Source: DATJOQ01 sp050010455 (lineage in GTDB: Bacteria > Desulfobacterota > Binatia > Binatales > Binataceae). Taken from it: DNA of 14,029 nt. The notes under the pieces are model-generated. The model had not been told where the DNA came from. It saw only the letters and a list, made by a program, of their open reading frames with translations, and ran no database searches. Shown piece after piece: positions 7,288-13,713 of this stretch. The DNA is taken from contig JBEKLA010000142.1 in the NCBI GenBank assembly GCA_050010455.1, positions 1 to 14,029 of the forward strand, read 5' to 3'. A program made the translations under genes and the position numbers. Each line of letters begins with the position of its first letter. Position 1 is the stretch's first letter.

Positions 7288-7326
7288 CCGGGATTCCTCG
7301 CTTCGCGGACTTCGCTCGGAATGACA
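7288..7326 (-). repeat. dispersed repeat copy A (inverted orientation)
   Basis: Read on the minus strand this begins TGTCATTCCGAGCGAAG and ends GCGAAGCGAGGAATCCCGG, matching the ends of copies B (7346-7400) and C (7696-7725). The ATTCC and GGAAT ends are inverted relative to each other, so it can form a hairpin. Elements with this wording are scattered through intergenic regions in various bacterial genomes; that is from general knowledge, not a search. Confidence 0.75.
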
Positions 7327-7345
7327 AGGAATCGAGACGTTTGCC

Positions 7346-7400
7346 TGTCATTCCAAGCCCGTTCGGCTTCGCTCCGGGCAGGCTCCGCGAGCAATCCCGG
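7346..7400 (+). repeat. dispersed repeat copy B (long form)
   Basis: It starts TGTCATTCCAAGCCC and ends GCGAGCAATCCCGG. The ends match copy C, but the middle is longer and GC-rich, giving 55 bases rather than 30. It ends immediately before the stop codon of the broken GIY-YIG gene, so coding sequence and repeat are directly adjacent. It is in the same orientation as copy C. Confidence 0.65.
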
Positions 7401-7683
7401 CTAAGTGCTGTCAGACAGATCGCGCCATTGAGGATTGACCGACTCAATGAGTGCGATTTTCTTGCTTCGTGACCACGACTTGATCTGCTTCTCACGCGCG
7501 ATCGCAGCGCTAACGTCGTTGGTTTGCTCGACATACACAAGGCGGGTGACTCGGTACCTCAGCGTGAATCCAGGAACAAGTCCGGCCTTGTGTTCATGGA
7601 CCCGCCGAGCGAGGTCGTTCGTGACTCCCGTTATAGAGGGTCCGCGACGGACTGGCCATGATGTAGACCCAATAATCGCGCAC
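7401..7683 (-). pseudogene. GIY-YIG nuclease family gene, broken by a one-base insertion
   Basis: The minus strand encodes a small GIY-YIG-type nuclease domain (PF01541) in two frames. From a GTG at 7683 it reads DYWVYIMASPSRTLY, then shifts. Dropping one of the two T at 7631-7632 (plus strand) restores LYTGVTNDLARRVHEHK and then REKQIKSWSRSKKIALIE and VNPQWRDL to a TAG at 7401. The repaired protein would be 93 residues, the normal size of this single-domain family (UPF0213/YhbQ-like). The GIY-like VYI, YIG-like YTG and the conserved Arg of the next helix are all present in the repaired reading. As written, the first frame stops soon after the shift. It lies exactly between repeat copies B and C. 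The break could be real decay or a sequencing error. Confidence 0.8.
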
Positions 7684-7695
7684 GGTGTTCTAGGT

Positions 7696-7725
7696 TGTCA
7701 TTCCGAGCGTAGCGAGGAATCCCGG
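7696..7725 (+). repeat. dispersed repeat copy C (short form)
   Basis: The 30 bases run from TGTCATTCCGAGCG to GAGGAATCCCGG. It is a direct repeat of copy B and inverted to copy A. It lies 12 bases outside the presumed start of the broken GIY-YIG gene, so B and C bracket that gene. Confidence 0.7.
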
Positions 7726-7748
7726 GTTCTTCTTTCGTTGAATATGTC

Positions 7749-8513
7749 TCAGGCGCGATTGGGCTTGATTGACGCCTCGTAGTGGGGGCGCATCGAGCGC
7801 AGCGCGCGCATCTGATGGTAGGCGAGTTCGTCGTCGGGATAGCGATGCTCGGGGCCGAGCACGCACGCCACGCGCGCGTGGCATCGCGCGCCGCAATCGG
7901 CCTCATCCTCGACCCGATGCGTTATGCACGCGGGCACGTCCCATCCTTTGGGGAAGCTAACTGCGCTGACGGGGCACGCGTCGATACAACTGCGAACCGT
8001 GCACTTCGGACAGGGATCGAAGCCAACCGCGTCGCCGGGCTCGTCGAGCGGTTCTTCGAGAAGAATCGCGGCGCGAAACGCGATCCAGGGGCCGTACGCC
8101 GGATGGACCAGCACGCCGACGAGGCTCGGTCCGCCAAGCCCCGCAATCTTGCCAAGCTCCATGAAGTTGAGTGTCGGCGCGCCTGACATGAACGGATAGA
8201 CGATCACGAATCGCGTGCCGCGCGCGCGGAGCGGCGCGGCGAGATCGCGCTCGACGACTTCGCGCGTGAAGTCGTCGAACGGATTCTCGCGCCCGGCCCA
8301 TCCGGAATTGGCGTCGAGATGCTTGCGATAGTCGCTCCAGAAAGCGCCGCCGCCATTGCCGACCACAACAATCGAGCGGGCTTGGGGCGCGATTTGAACG
8401 GCGCGCGACGCCGGTTTGACGGCATCGTCGTAGCGCTCGACCGCAACCGCCGCGACCAGGTTCATACCGCGGCGCGCCGCCGCCGAGCGGATGATTTGCA
8501 GCGTCTCGCTCAC
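7749..8513 (-). CDS. QueG-like 4Fe-4S protein (epoxyqueuosine reductase-related)
   Basis: This 254-residue protein resembles the QueG/COG1600 group, cobalamin-associated reductases with a C-terminal ferredoxin-like part. The N-terminal half (1-160) has no transmembrane segment and includes HPAYGPWIAFRAA at 137-149. The cysteine-rich part starts CPKCTVRSCIDACPVSAV at 168-185 (Cys168, 171, 176, 180), followed by Cys196 and by CGARCHARVACVLG at 207-220 (Cys207, 211, 217). Eight cysteines suffice for two 4Fe-4S clusters, but the spacings (x2, x4, x3, then x3, x5) depart from the canonical CxxCxxCxxxCP. It is shorter than QueG itself (about 310-380) and lacks any HEAT-repeat tail, so it is probably a paralogous oxidoreductase, not the tRNA enzyme. 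The start is GTG with AAAGG very close. It is the last gene of the minus-strand operon, 9 bases after the thioesterase. Confidence 0.65.
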   Translation of the reverse strand: MSETLQIIRSAAARRGMNLVAAVAVERYDDAVKPASRAVQIAPQARSIVVVGNGGGAFWSDYRKHLDANSGWAGRENPFDDFTREVVERDLAAPLRARGTRFVIVYPFMSGAPTLNFMELGKIAGLGGPSLVGVLVHPAYGPWIAFRAAILLEEPLDEPGDAVGFDPCPKCTVRSCIDACPVSAVSFPKGWDVPACITHRVEDEADCGARCHARVACVLGPEHRYPDDELAYHQMRALRSMRPHYEASIKPNRA

Positions 8514-8522
8514 ACCTTTAAC

Positions 8523-8933
8523 TTACGCAAACTTGTAAGTAACCAGCCCGTCGGCGACAAGCGCGCCGTCTTTGTCGCGAACCTCGACGCTCACGCTCGC
8601 GAGCCGGCGGCCCTTGCGCCGGACATGGGCTTCGGCGATCAGGTCGCTGGCAACGCCAGGGCCGGTGAAGTTGACGGTCATCGAAACGGTGGCGCTGTTG
8701 CGCGTCTCGGCCATCGTCCAGACCGCGGCGCAGGCGGCCGTATCGATCAAAGCCGCGATCGCGCCGCCATGAATCGGGACCTGCGGTCCGCCCGCGTTCA
8801 GCATCGATAGATTGAACGGCAATCGGACTCGGGCGACGCCGTCGCTTAGCGATTCGAGACGCAGCTTGAGCGTGGCGACAAACGGTCCGCCCATCATGAT
8901 CGCAAGCGCCTGGCGATGCTCGTCGTCAACCAT
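8523..8933 (-). CDS. PaaI-type hotdog-fold thioesterase
   Basis: A 136-residue single hotdog domain (4HBT, PF03061), expected to hydrolyse acyl- or phenylacyl-CoA thioesters in the cytoplasm. IHGGAIAALIDTAACAA at residues 54-70 is the signature: HGG at 55-57 caps the central helix and Asp64 is the likely catalytic acid of the PaaI group. SMTVNFTGP at 84-92 and the strand pair SVSVEVRDKDG (113-123) and VADGLVTYKF (126-135) complete the fold. Length is typical. The ATG at 8933 has GGGACGG about eight bases upstream. It is separated by 24 bases from the LOG-like gene and by 9 from the iron-sulfur gene, so it is co-transcribed with both. The substrate cannot be named from sequence. Confidence 0.85.
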   Translation of the reverse strand: MVDDEHRQALAIMMGGPFVATLKLRLESLSDGVARVRLPFNLSMLNAGGPQVPIHGGAIAALIDTAACAAVWTMAETRNSATVSMTVNFTGPGVASDLIAEAHVRRKGRRLASVSVEVRDKDGALVADGLVTYKFA

Positions 8934-8957
8934 CGATGCCGTCCCGATTGGCAGAAG

Positions 8958-9425
8958 TCAGGCCCGCTTGCCGGCGAGTTCGAGCGCCAGCGTCACCGCG
9001 GCCACCGGCGTTCCCACGCGATGGAGCCCCGTGATTTCATTCCACGCGCCGAGCGCGACCACCGGACGCTTCAGCTTCAACGCGAAGCCGATTTCGGCCA
9101 TCGTGCCGCCCTCGCCGGCAAGCGCAACCACCGCGTCGGCACTGCCGATAACGATCGCGTTGCGCGCCTCGCCCATCCCGGTGGCGACCGCAAACTCGAT
9201 ATAACGGTTGGCGGATTGGCGATTGTAACCGGGCAGGATGCCGATCGTGTGGCCGCCGGCTTCGCGCGCGCCCTGCGCCGCCGCTTCCATCACGCCGCCC
9301 AGTCCGCCGCATACCAGGACCGCATCGCGTGCCGCGATTTCGCGGCCGACGGCAAACGCCAGCGCGCGAACTTCCGCCGCAGCGTCGCCGGCGCCGATCA
9401 CCGCGATGAACGGTCCCGCAGCCAT
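8958..9425 (-). CDS. LOG-like Rossmann protein (TIGR00725 type)
   Basis: A 155-residue single-domain protein of the lysine decarboxylase-like/LOG superfamily, whose characterised members bind or cleave nucleotides such as cytokinin riboside monophosphates. VCGGLGGVMEAAAQGA at 38-53 is the first nucleotide-binding loop, TIGILPG at 60-66 follows, EARN at 86-89 supplies the conserved Arg, and GEGGTMAEIGFAL at 104-116 corresponds to the second motif. Classical LOG enzymes have PGGxGTxxE; here it reads AGEGGTMAE, typical of the TIGR00725 group, for which no reaction is firmly assigned. The start shares one base with the HAD gene stop (TGATG), a coupling arrangement. Function remains unknown; a nucleotide-sugar or nucleotide ligand is plausible. 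Confidence 0.8.
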   Translation of the reverse strand: MAAGPFIAVIGAGDAAAEVRALAFAVGREIAARDAVLVCGGLGGVMEAAAQGAREAGGHTIGILPGYNRQSANRYIEFAVATGMGEARNAIVIGSADAVVALAGEGGTMAEIGFALKLKRPVVALGAWNEITGLHRVGTPVAAVTLALELAGKRA

Positions 9426-10183
9426 CAGAGGTCCAACAGCGCGGGCAATCCGGTCAGGTCTTCGAGGATGAAGTCGGGCGCCGGGATGCCTTCAGGAAGA
9501 TCTCCCTTGCCACGGCTCAGCCACGCGATTGGAATCCCGGCGTTGCGCGCGCCGAGCACGTCGTCGCGCGGCGTGTCGCCGACGAACAGGATCTGTTCCG
9601 GTGCGAGGTTCAGCATTTCCAGCATCCGTTGGAAGATCAGCGGATTCGGTTTGCGCATTCCGAGGTCAGCGGAGATTATTACCGCCTCGAACAGATGCGC
9701 GACGCCGGTATCGGCCAGAATTTCGCGCCCCGTCTGCGAGTCGTCGAAGTTCGACAGCAGCCCCATCCGATAGGATTCGGCGACGCGCCGCACCGCTGCG
9801 ACATATTCCGGCGGAGCGGCGGTCACGGAACGGACGCCGGCCATGTGGATACGGCTCAAATCGTGCGCCACGCCGGCGAGTTCCTCGCCCTCGGGCAAGC
9901 CCAGCCGCCCGAGCGTGCGCGCGAATCGCTCGTGACAGGTGATCTCGATCGAGCCGCCCTCGCGTTGTGCGGTTATCTCCGCGATCACCGCATGATAGGT
10001 CTCGATGAAGGCGTCGAGATCGAAGTTTGGGTCAAGTGCTTCGCGGAGCCGGGGAGTCAGCCAGGGGATGGTGCCGCGGATGCTGCGGCCGCGCCATTCC
10101 ACCGTCGGCAGCCGCTCAGGCTCCCATCTGACCAGGGTGTCGAACAGATCGAGCACCACGGCCTTGAATCTGCGTTCAGCCAT
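9425..10183 (-). CDS. HAD-superfamily hydrolase (HAD-IA type)
   Basis: A 252-residue haloacid dehalogenase-like hydrolase. Motif I is VVLDLFDTLV at residues 9-18 with nucleophile Asp12, motif II is LLSNFDDS at 142-149 with Ser144, motif III is Lys178 in MRKPNP, and motif IV is FVGDTPRDDVLGARNAG at 200-216. The C1-type helical cap lies between about 20 and 115. In motif I the residue two after the nucleophile is Phe where phosphatases usually have Asp (DxDxT), a feature seen in dehalogenase-like and some other HAD-IA members. The substrate is unknown. ATG at 10183 overlaps the end of the upstream broken membrane-protein gene by 8 bases, and its stop overlaps the LOG-like start, so the gene belongs to the six-gene operon. 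Confidence 0.87.
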   Translation of the reverse strand: MAERRFKAVVLDLFDTLVRWEPERLPTVEWRGRSIRGTIPWLTPRLREALDPNFDLDAFIETYHAVIAEITAQREGGSIEITCHERFARTLGRLGLPEGEELAGVAHDLSRIHMAGVRSVTAAPPEYVAAVRRVAESYRMGLLSNFDDSQTGREILADTGVAHLFEAVIISADLGMRKPNPLIFQRMLEMLNLAPEQILFVGDTPRDDVLGARNAGIPIAWLSRGKGDLPEGIPAPDFILEDLTGLPALLDL

Positions 10184-10521
10184 GACGTGACAGGGCGGCG
10201 GCCGTGCTGGCCAGGGCGAGCACGTCGAGTAGCATCACCGTGATGTTGAGTTCAACCGAGAAGCGATGGAGCTTGTCGAATTCCGCGCGGCGCGCCGGGT
10301 CGGGATTGGCCTCTTCGGTTACGCTGCGAATCCGCGCGACCAATCGTGCCGGCCGTGTAACCCAACATGTAATAACGCGGGAATATTCCGGCGACGACCT
10401 TGCCGGCTTCGGCAACCGGCAATCGCGAGAAGATCACCGGCGTCGCGAAAGCGGCGAAGAAGATCATGCCGCCCAGCCAGCAGACCAGGCACAACAGATA
10501 CAGGAAAAGGGTAACTGCCAT
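10176..10521 (-). pseudogene. DUF4149/TMEM205-like membrane protein with internal deletion and frameshift
   Basis: Two frames carry the two ends of one protein. From the ATG at 10521 the first reads a hydrophobic N-terminus, then GGMIFFAAFATPVIFSRLP and GIFPRYYMLGYTAG, the family's first helix and the start of the second. After roughly residue 58 the homologous reading moves to another frame: IRSVTEEANPDPARRAEFDK, LHRFSVELN and a final hydrophobic helix ending at the TGA at 10176. Together they give about 114 residues where full-length relatives are about 150-160; the rest of helix 2, the loop and helix 3 are missing. The junction is near 10345-10355. The stop still overlaps the HAD start by 8 bases, so the operon layout is preserved. 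This is either real decay or an assembly collapse; function of intact members is unknown. Confidence 0.72.
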
Positions 10522-10548
10522 AGCGGTTCGACCTATCGGTAATGCAAG

Positions 10549-10977
10549 CTAGTTTAGATACACCTTGGGAACGCCGGAGAGTGGCCGGCGGCTGGCGAAC
10601 CCTTCATCGACGCTGTGCCACGCCGACAGTTGGGATTCACCGAACTGCCAGCACAGGAAAACCACCTCATTGTCGAGTTCGCTGGGAAAATCCACCAGCC
10701 CCAGATCGATATCCTTGAGGAAGCAGCCGTACTCCTCGACCTGCGTCGCCAACTCCGCCATCTCCTCGGCCAGCGCGCGCAATTGCGGATGCTCCTCGAT
10801 GACTTTGTCGAGGTCCATCCCGTCGTCTCGCACCTCGGGCTCAGCCTGGCAAAGGTCTTTGAGGCCCTCACGAAGCTGATGGCCGAGGAGTTGGAGCCGG
10901 CGGACGATTTCCTCCAGCCTTGGGACCAACTGGTTGGCCTCTTCGCGACTGAACAACTTTTCAAACCGGCGTTTCAC
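10549..10977 (-). CDS. DUF2203 family protein
   Basis: A 142-residue protein matching DUF2203 (PF09969), a small soluble family of unknown function. FSREEANQLVPRLEEIVRRL at residues 9-28 is the usual N-terminal EAN..LP motif and begins a long charged helix. The C-terminal half carries the core signature: YGCFLKDIDLGLVDFPSE at 83-100, VVFLCWQFGE at 105-114, and AWHSVDEGFASRRPL at 119-133. The start is a GTG at 10977 (plus strand CAC at 10975-10977) without a clear Shine-Dalgarno; the family motif begins at residue 9, so a later start is unlikely. It is the first gene of the minus-strand operon and is divergent from lon, sharing a 152-base intergenic region. It lies 27 bases before the broken DUF4149 gene. 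Confidence 0.88.
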   Translation of the reverse strand: MKRRFEKLFSREEANQLVPRLEEIVRRLQLLGHQLREGLKDLCQAEPEVRDDGMDLDKVIEEHPQLRALAEEMAELATQVEEYGCFLKDIDLGLVDFPSELDNEVVFLCWQFGESQLSAWHSVDEGFASRRPLSGVPKVYLN

Positions 10978-11051
10978 TAGTTCGCTGGCCCCCTAGCGTC
11001 CCGTTACTAGCATGATTAAGTTTGTAGACGATAAAGAGCAAGGTTCGCTTC

Positions 11052-11069
11052 AAACTGTTGTAACAGGTT
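11052..11069. promoter_or_regulatory. 18-base imperfect palindrome upstream of lon
   Basis: AAACTGTTGTAACAGGTT has 8-base arms matching at 7 positions around a GT spacer, with a perfect CTGTT-GT-AACAG core. It lies 61 bases before the lon start and 75 bases before the divergent DUF2203 start, in the shared intergenic region. A dimeric repressor site is a reasonable guess. It does not match the CIRCE element, and no sigma-32-type promoter is seen nearby. Confidence 0.35.
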
Positions 11070-11129
11070 ACCGATAGAGCGAGCCGGGAACCAGTCGGTT
11101 TCCATCAGAGGAGTTAATCCAGGACCGCT

Positions 11130-13577
11130 ATGACAGATAAACCCGAATCGTCCCCGAAAGAATCTCAAGGCGAGAAGCGTTTCGAAGCGGAAGAAGATTT
11201 GAGCGAGATCGAAATCCCCTCTGTTCTGCCCGTCCTGCCGCTGCGGGGGATGGTCATTTTTCCCAGCCAGATTCATCCTTTTTTGGTTTCACGCCCGTCG
11301 TCGCTAAAGCTGCTGGAGGAGGTCACCGGGCCGGAACGGATAATCGCGCTGGCGACCCAGAAGGACGCTGAAGAGGAGAACCCGCAGCCCGATGGGCTGT
11401 ATAAGCGCGGCACCGCCGTTCGCATCGTCAAGATGCTTCGGTACCCCGACCAGAGCATCAGGGTGTTGGTGCAGGGCTTGGCGAGGATTGAGTTCGACGA
11501 ATTCGTCAAGCACGACCCATACTTTGCCGCTCAGGCGCGCCGTTTGACCGAGTTGTCGGTACCGAGCAAGGAGATGGACGCTCTCCAGGCGCAACTGGTC
11601 AACCAGTTCTCGAAGTTCGTGTCGCTGGTGCCCTACCTGCCCGACGAGTTGCAGGTGATGGCGATGCATGTGCGCGATGCCAGTCGCCTGACCGATCTGG
11701 TCGCGTCTTACCTGAAGATCGCGGTCGAAGAAGAGCAGGATCTGCTATCGACGCTCGACGTGCGGGTGCGGCTGGAGAAACTCGCTACCATCCTCAACCG
11801 CGAGATCGAACTGCTCGAACTCGGCCATAAGATCCAGTCCCAGGTGCAGACCGAGCTGAACAAGAATCAGCGAGAGTTCTATCTTCGCCAGCAGCTCAAG
11901 GCGATTCAGAAAGAACTGGGCGAGAACGATCCGCGCTCGGCCGAAAGCGACGATCTGCAGCGTAAGATCGAAGAAGCGCACATGCCCGAGGAAGCGCGCA
12001 AGGTCGCCGACAAGGAGCTCGAACGGCTGCGCATGATTCCGCCCGAATCCGCGGAACATACGGTGGTGCGCACCTATCTCGATCTGCTCGTCAGTCTGCC
12101 GTGGAGTGTCTCGACCGACGACAACCTCGACATCAAGCATGCCCGCGGCGTCTTGGACGAGGACCATTACGATCTCGAGAAGATCAAGGAACGAATCCTC
12201 GAGTTCCTCGCGGTGCGCAAGCTCAAGAAGGACACCAAGGGGCCGATCCTGTGCTTCGTGGGGCCGCCGGGAACCGGCAAGACGTCGCTGGGCCGCTCGA
12301 TCGCGCGCGCGATGGGGCGCAAGTTTGTGCGGCTGTCGCTGGGCGGAATTCGCGACGAGGCCGAAATCCGCGGCCATCGCCGCACCTATATCGGCTCGCT
12401 GCCGGGGCGCATCATCCAGGGTATCCGCAACGCCGGCTCGAACAATCCGCTGTTCATACTCGACGAAGTGGACAAGCTGGGCATGGACTTCCGCGGCGAT
12501 CCCGCCTCGGCCCTGCTCGAAGTGCTGGACCCCGAACAGAATAGCGCCTTCGTCGACCACTATCTCGACGTGCCGTTCGACCTCTCCAAGGTTCTGTTCC
12601 TGACCACGGCCAACGTGCTCGATCCGGTTCCGCCCGCGCTTCGCGACCGGATGGAGGTGCTCGAACTGCCGGGTTACACCGAGGAAGAAAAACTCGAAAT
12701 CGCGGTAACCCATCTCATCCCCAAGCAACTCAACGAAAACGGGCTGGGCGATACCAAGATCGAGTTCTCGCAGGAGGCGTTGCGCGAGATAATCCGCAGC
12801 TACACCCGCGAGGCTGGATTGCGGAATCTCGAGCGCGAAATCGGCCGCATTTGCCGCAAGATCGCTCGGGCGCTGACCGAGGGCGAGCCCGTGCCTGAAC
12901 GCATCGATCTCGACCAGGTTCATACCTATCTCCGCGCGCCGAAGTTCTACTCTGAGGTCGCCGAGCGTACCCAGGAACCTGGCGTCGCGACTGGCCTGGT
13001 ATGGACGCCCAACGGCGGCGATATCCTGTTTATCGAGAGCACGCGGATGCCGGGGCAGAAGGGCCTGACGCTTACCGGCTCGCTGGGCGACGTGATGAAA
13101 GAGTCCGCGCAGGCCGCGCTATCCTACATACGGTCGCGCGCCGACCGGTTGGGAATCCCAAGCGACTTCTTCGAGAAGAGCGATATCCACGTCCACGTCC
13201 CCGCGGGTGCTATCCCCAAGGACGGTCCTTCGGGCGGCGTGACGATCGCCGCGTCGCTGGCGTCGCTGCTAACCGGACGCCCGGTGCTGTCGAATGTGGC
13301 GATGACTGGTGAAATCACCTTGCGCGGCAAGGTCCTGCCGGTCGGCGGCATCAAGGAGAAAGTTCTGGCTGCGCGTCGCGCCGGGATTCACACCATAATC
13401 TTGCCGCGTCGCAACGAGCGCGACCTCGACGACGTTGCGCCTTCGGTGCGCCAGGAGTTGGAAATGGTTTTCGTCGACACCGTGGACGAGGTTCTCGCTC
13501 ATGCCTTGCGCGACCCGATGACAAATCACGACTCGGCGGAGGAAGCGGCAGGCCCCGCTCGGACCGTGCTTAATTAG
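11130..13577 (+). CDS. lon: ATP-dependent protease Lon (LonA)
   Basis: Lon is a cytoplasmic hexameric AAA+ serine protease that degrades misfolded and regulatory proteins. The 815 residues match the LonA length and order. An acidic 30-residue leader precedes the LON substrate-binding domain (about 32-225, LPVLPLRGMVIFPSQIHP at 33-50), then a coiled linker with YLRQQLKAIQKELGE at 251-265. The AAA+ module holds Walker A GPPGTGKT at 378-385, Walker B LFILDEVDK at 441-449, and an arginine-finger region around 505. The C-terminal protease domain shows PKDGPSGGVT at 696-705 with catalytic Ser701, and PVGGIKEKVLAA at 737-748 with Lys743. All catalytic residues are present. AGGA at 11121-11124 lies five bases before the ATG. 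The next gene, galT, begins 136 bases after the stop. Confidence 0.98.
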   Translation: MTDKPESSPKESQGEKRFEAEEDLSEIEIPSVLPVLPLRGMVIFPSQIHPFLVSRPSSLKLLEEVTGPERIIALATQKDAEEENPQPDGLYKRGTAVRIVKMLRYPDQSIRVLVQGLARIEFDEFVKHDPYFAAQARRLTELSVPSKEMDALQAQLVNQFSKFVSLVPYLPDELQVMAMHVRDASRLTDLVASYLKIAVEEEQDLLSTLDVRVRLEKLATILNREIELLELGHKIQSQVQTELNKNQREFYLRQQLKAIQKELGENDPRSAESDDLQRKIEEAHMPEEARKVADKELERLRMIPPESAEHTVVRTYLDLLVSLPWSVSTDDNLDIKHARGVLDEDHYDLEKIKERILEFLAVRKLKKDTKGPILCFVGPPGTGKTSLGRSIARAMGRKFVRLSLGGIRDEAEIRGHRRTYIGSLPGRIIQGIRNAGSNNPLFILDEVDKLGMDFRGDPASALLEVLDPEQNSAFVDHYLDVPFDLSKVLFLTTANVLDPVPPALRDRMEVLELPGYTEEEKLEIAVTHLIPKQLNENGLGDTKIEFSQEALREIIRSYTREAGLRNLEREIGRICRKIARALTEGEPVPERIDLDQVHTYLRAPKFYSEVAERTQEPGVATGLVWTPNGGDILFIESTRMPGQKGLTLTGSLGDVMKESAQAALSYIRSRADRLGIPSDFFEKSDIHVHVPAGAIPKDGPSGGVTIAASLASLLTGRPVLSNVAMTGEITLRGKVLPVGGIKEKVLAARRAGIHTIILPRRNERDLDDVAPSVRQELEMVFVDTVDEVLAHALRDPMTNHDSAEEAAGPARTVLN

Positions 13578-13595
13578 CGATCAGAAGGCGCTCTT

Positions 13596-13610
13596 AGGTA
13601 CAGATTACCT
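13596..13610 (+). terminator. weak hairpin after lon
   Basis: AGGTA-CAGAT-TACCT forms a perfect 5-base stem with a 5-base loop 19 bases after the lon stop, followed by an AT-rich run with a T5 at 13623-13627. The stem is short and AT-rich and the T-run is displaced, so termination here is doubtful. The rest of the 136-base gap before galT holds a tandem GAGAGTC pair at 13630-13643 and no clear promoter. Confidence 0.2.
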
Positions 13611-13713
13611 TCATTTAGCCGATTTTTGAGAGAGTCGAGAGTCTTAACTGGATAGACTGCGGACGTCGCTGCTATGTTCGGCCTAATCTGTCCTGAGCGC
13701 GGTGAATACTTAG

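Noticed and set aside
7435..7782. Plus-strand ORF of 115 residues in the hemB-downstream gap
   Set aside because: It runs across the broken GIY-YIG gene and repeat copy C on the opposite strand and has no recognisable motif.
11745..12923. Long minus-strand ORF (392 residues) opposite lon
   Set aside because: It is antisense to the AAA+ core of Lon, shows no family motif and has the composition expected from high-GC third positions on the other strand.
13630..13643. Tandem pair of GAGAGTC
   Set aside because: Two 7-base copies are short enough to arise by chance, and no link to a known site is recognised.
13626..13658. TTGAGA followed by GATAGA as a galT promoter
   Set aside because: No -10 hexamer of acceptable match lies 16-18 bases from TTGAGA; spacing to TAGACT is too long.
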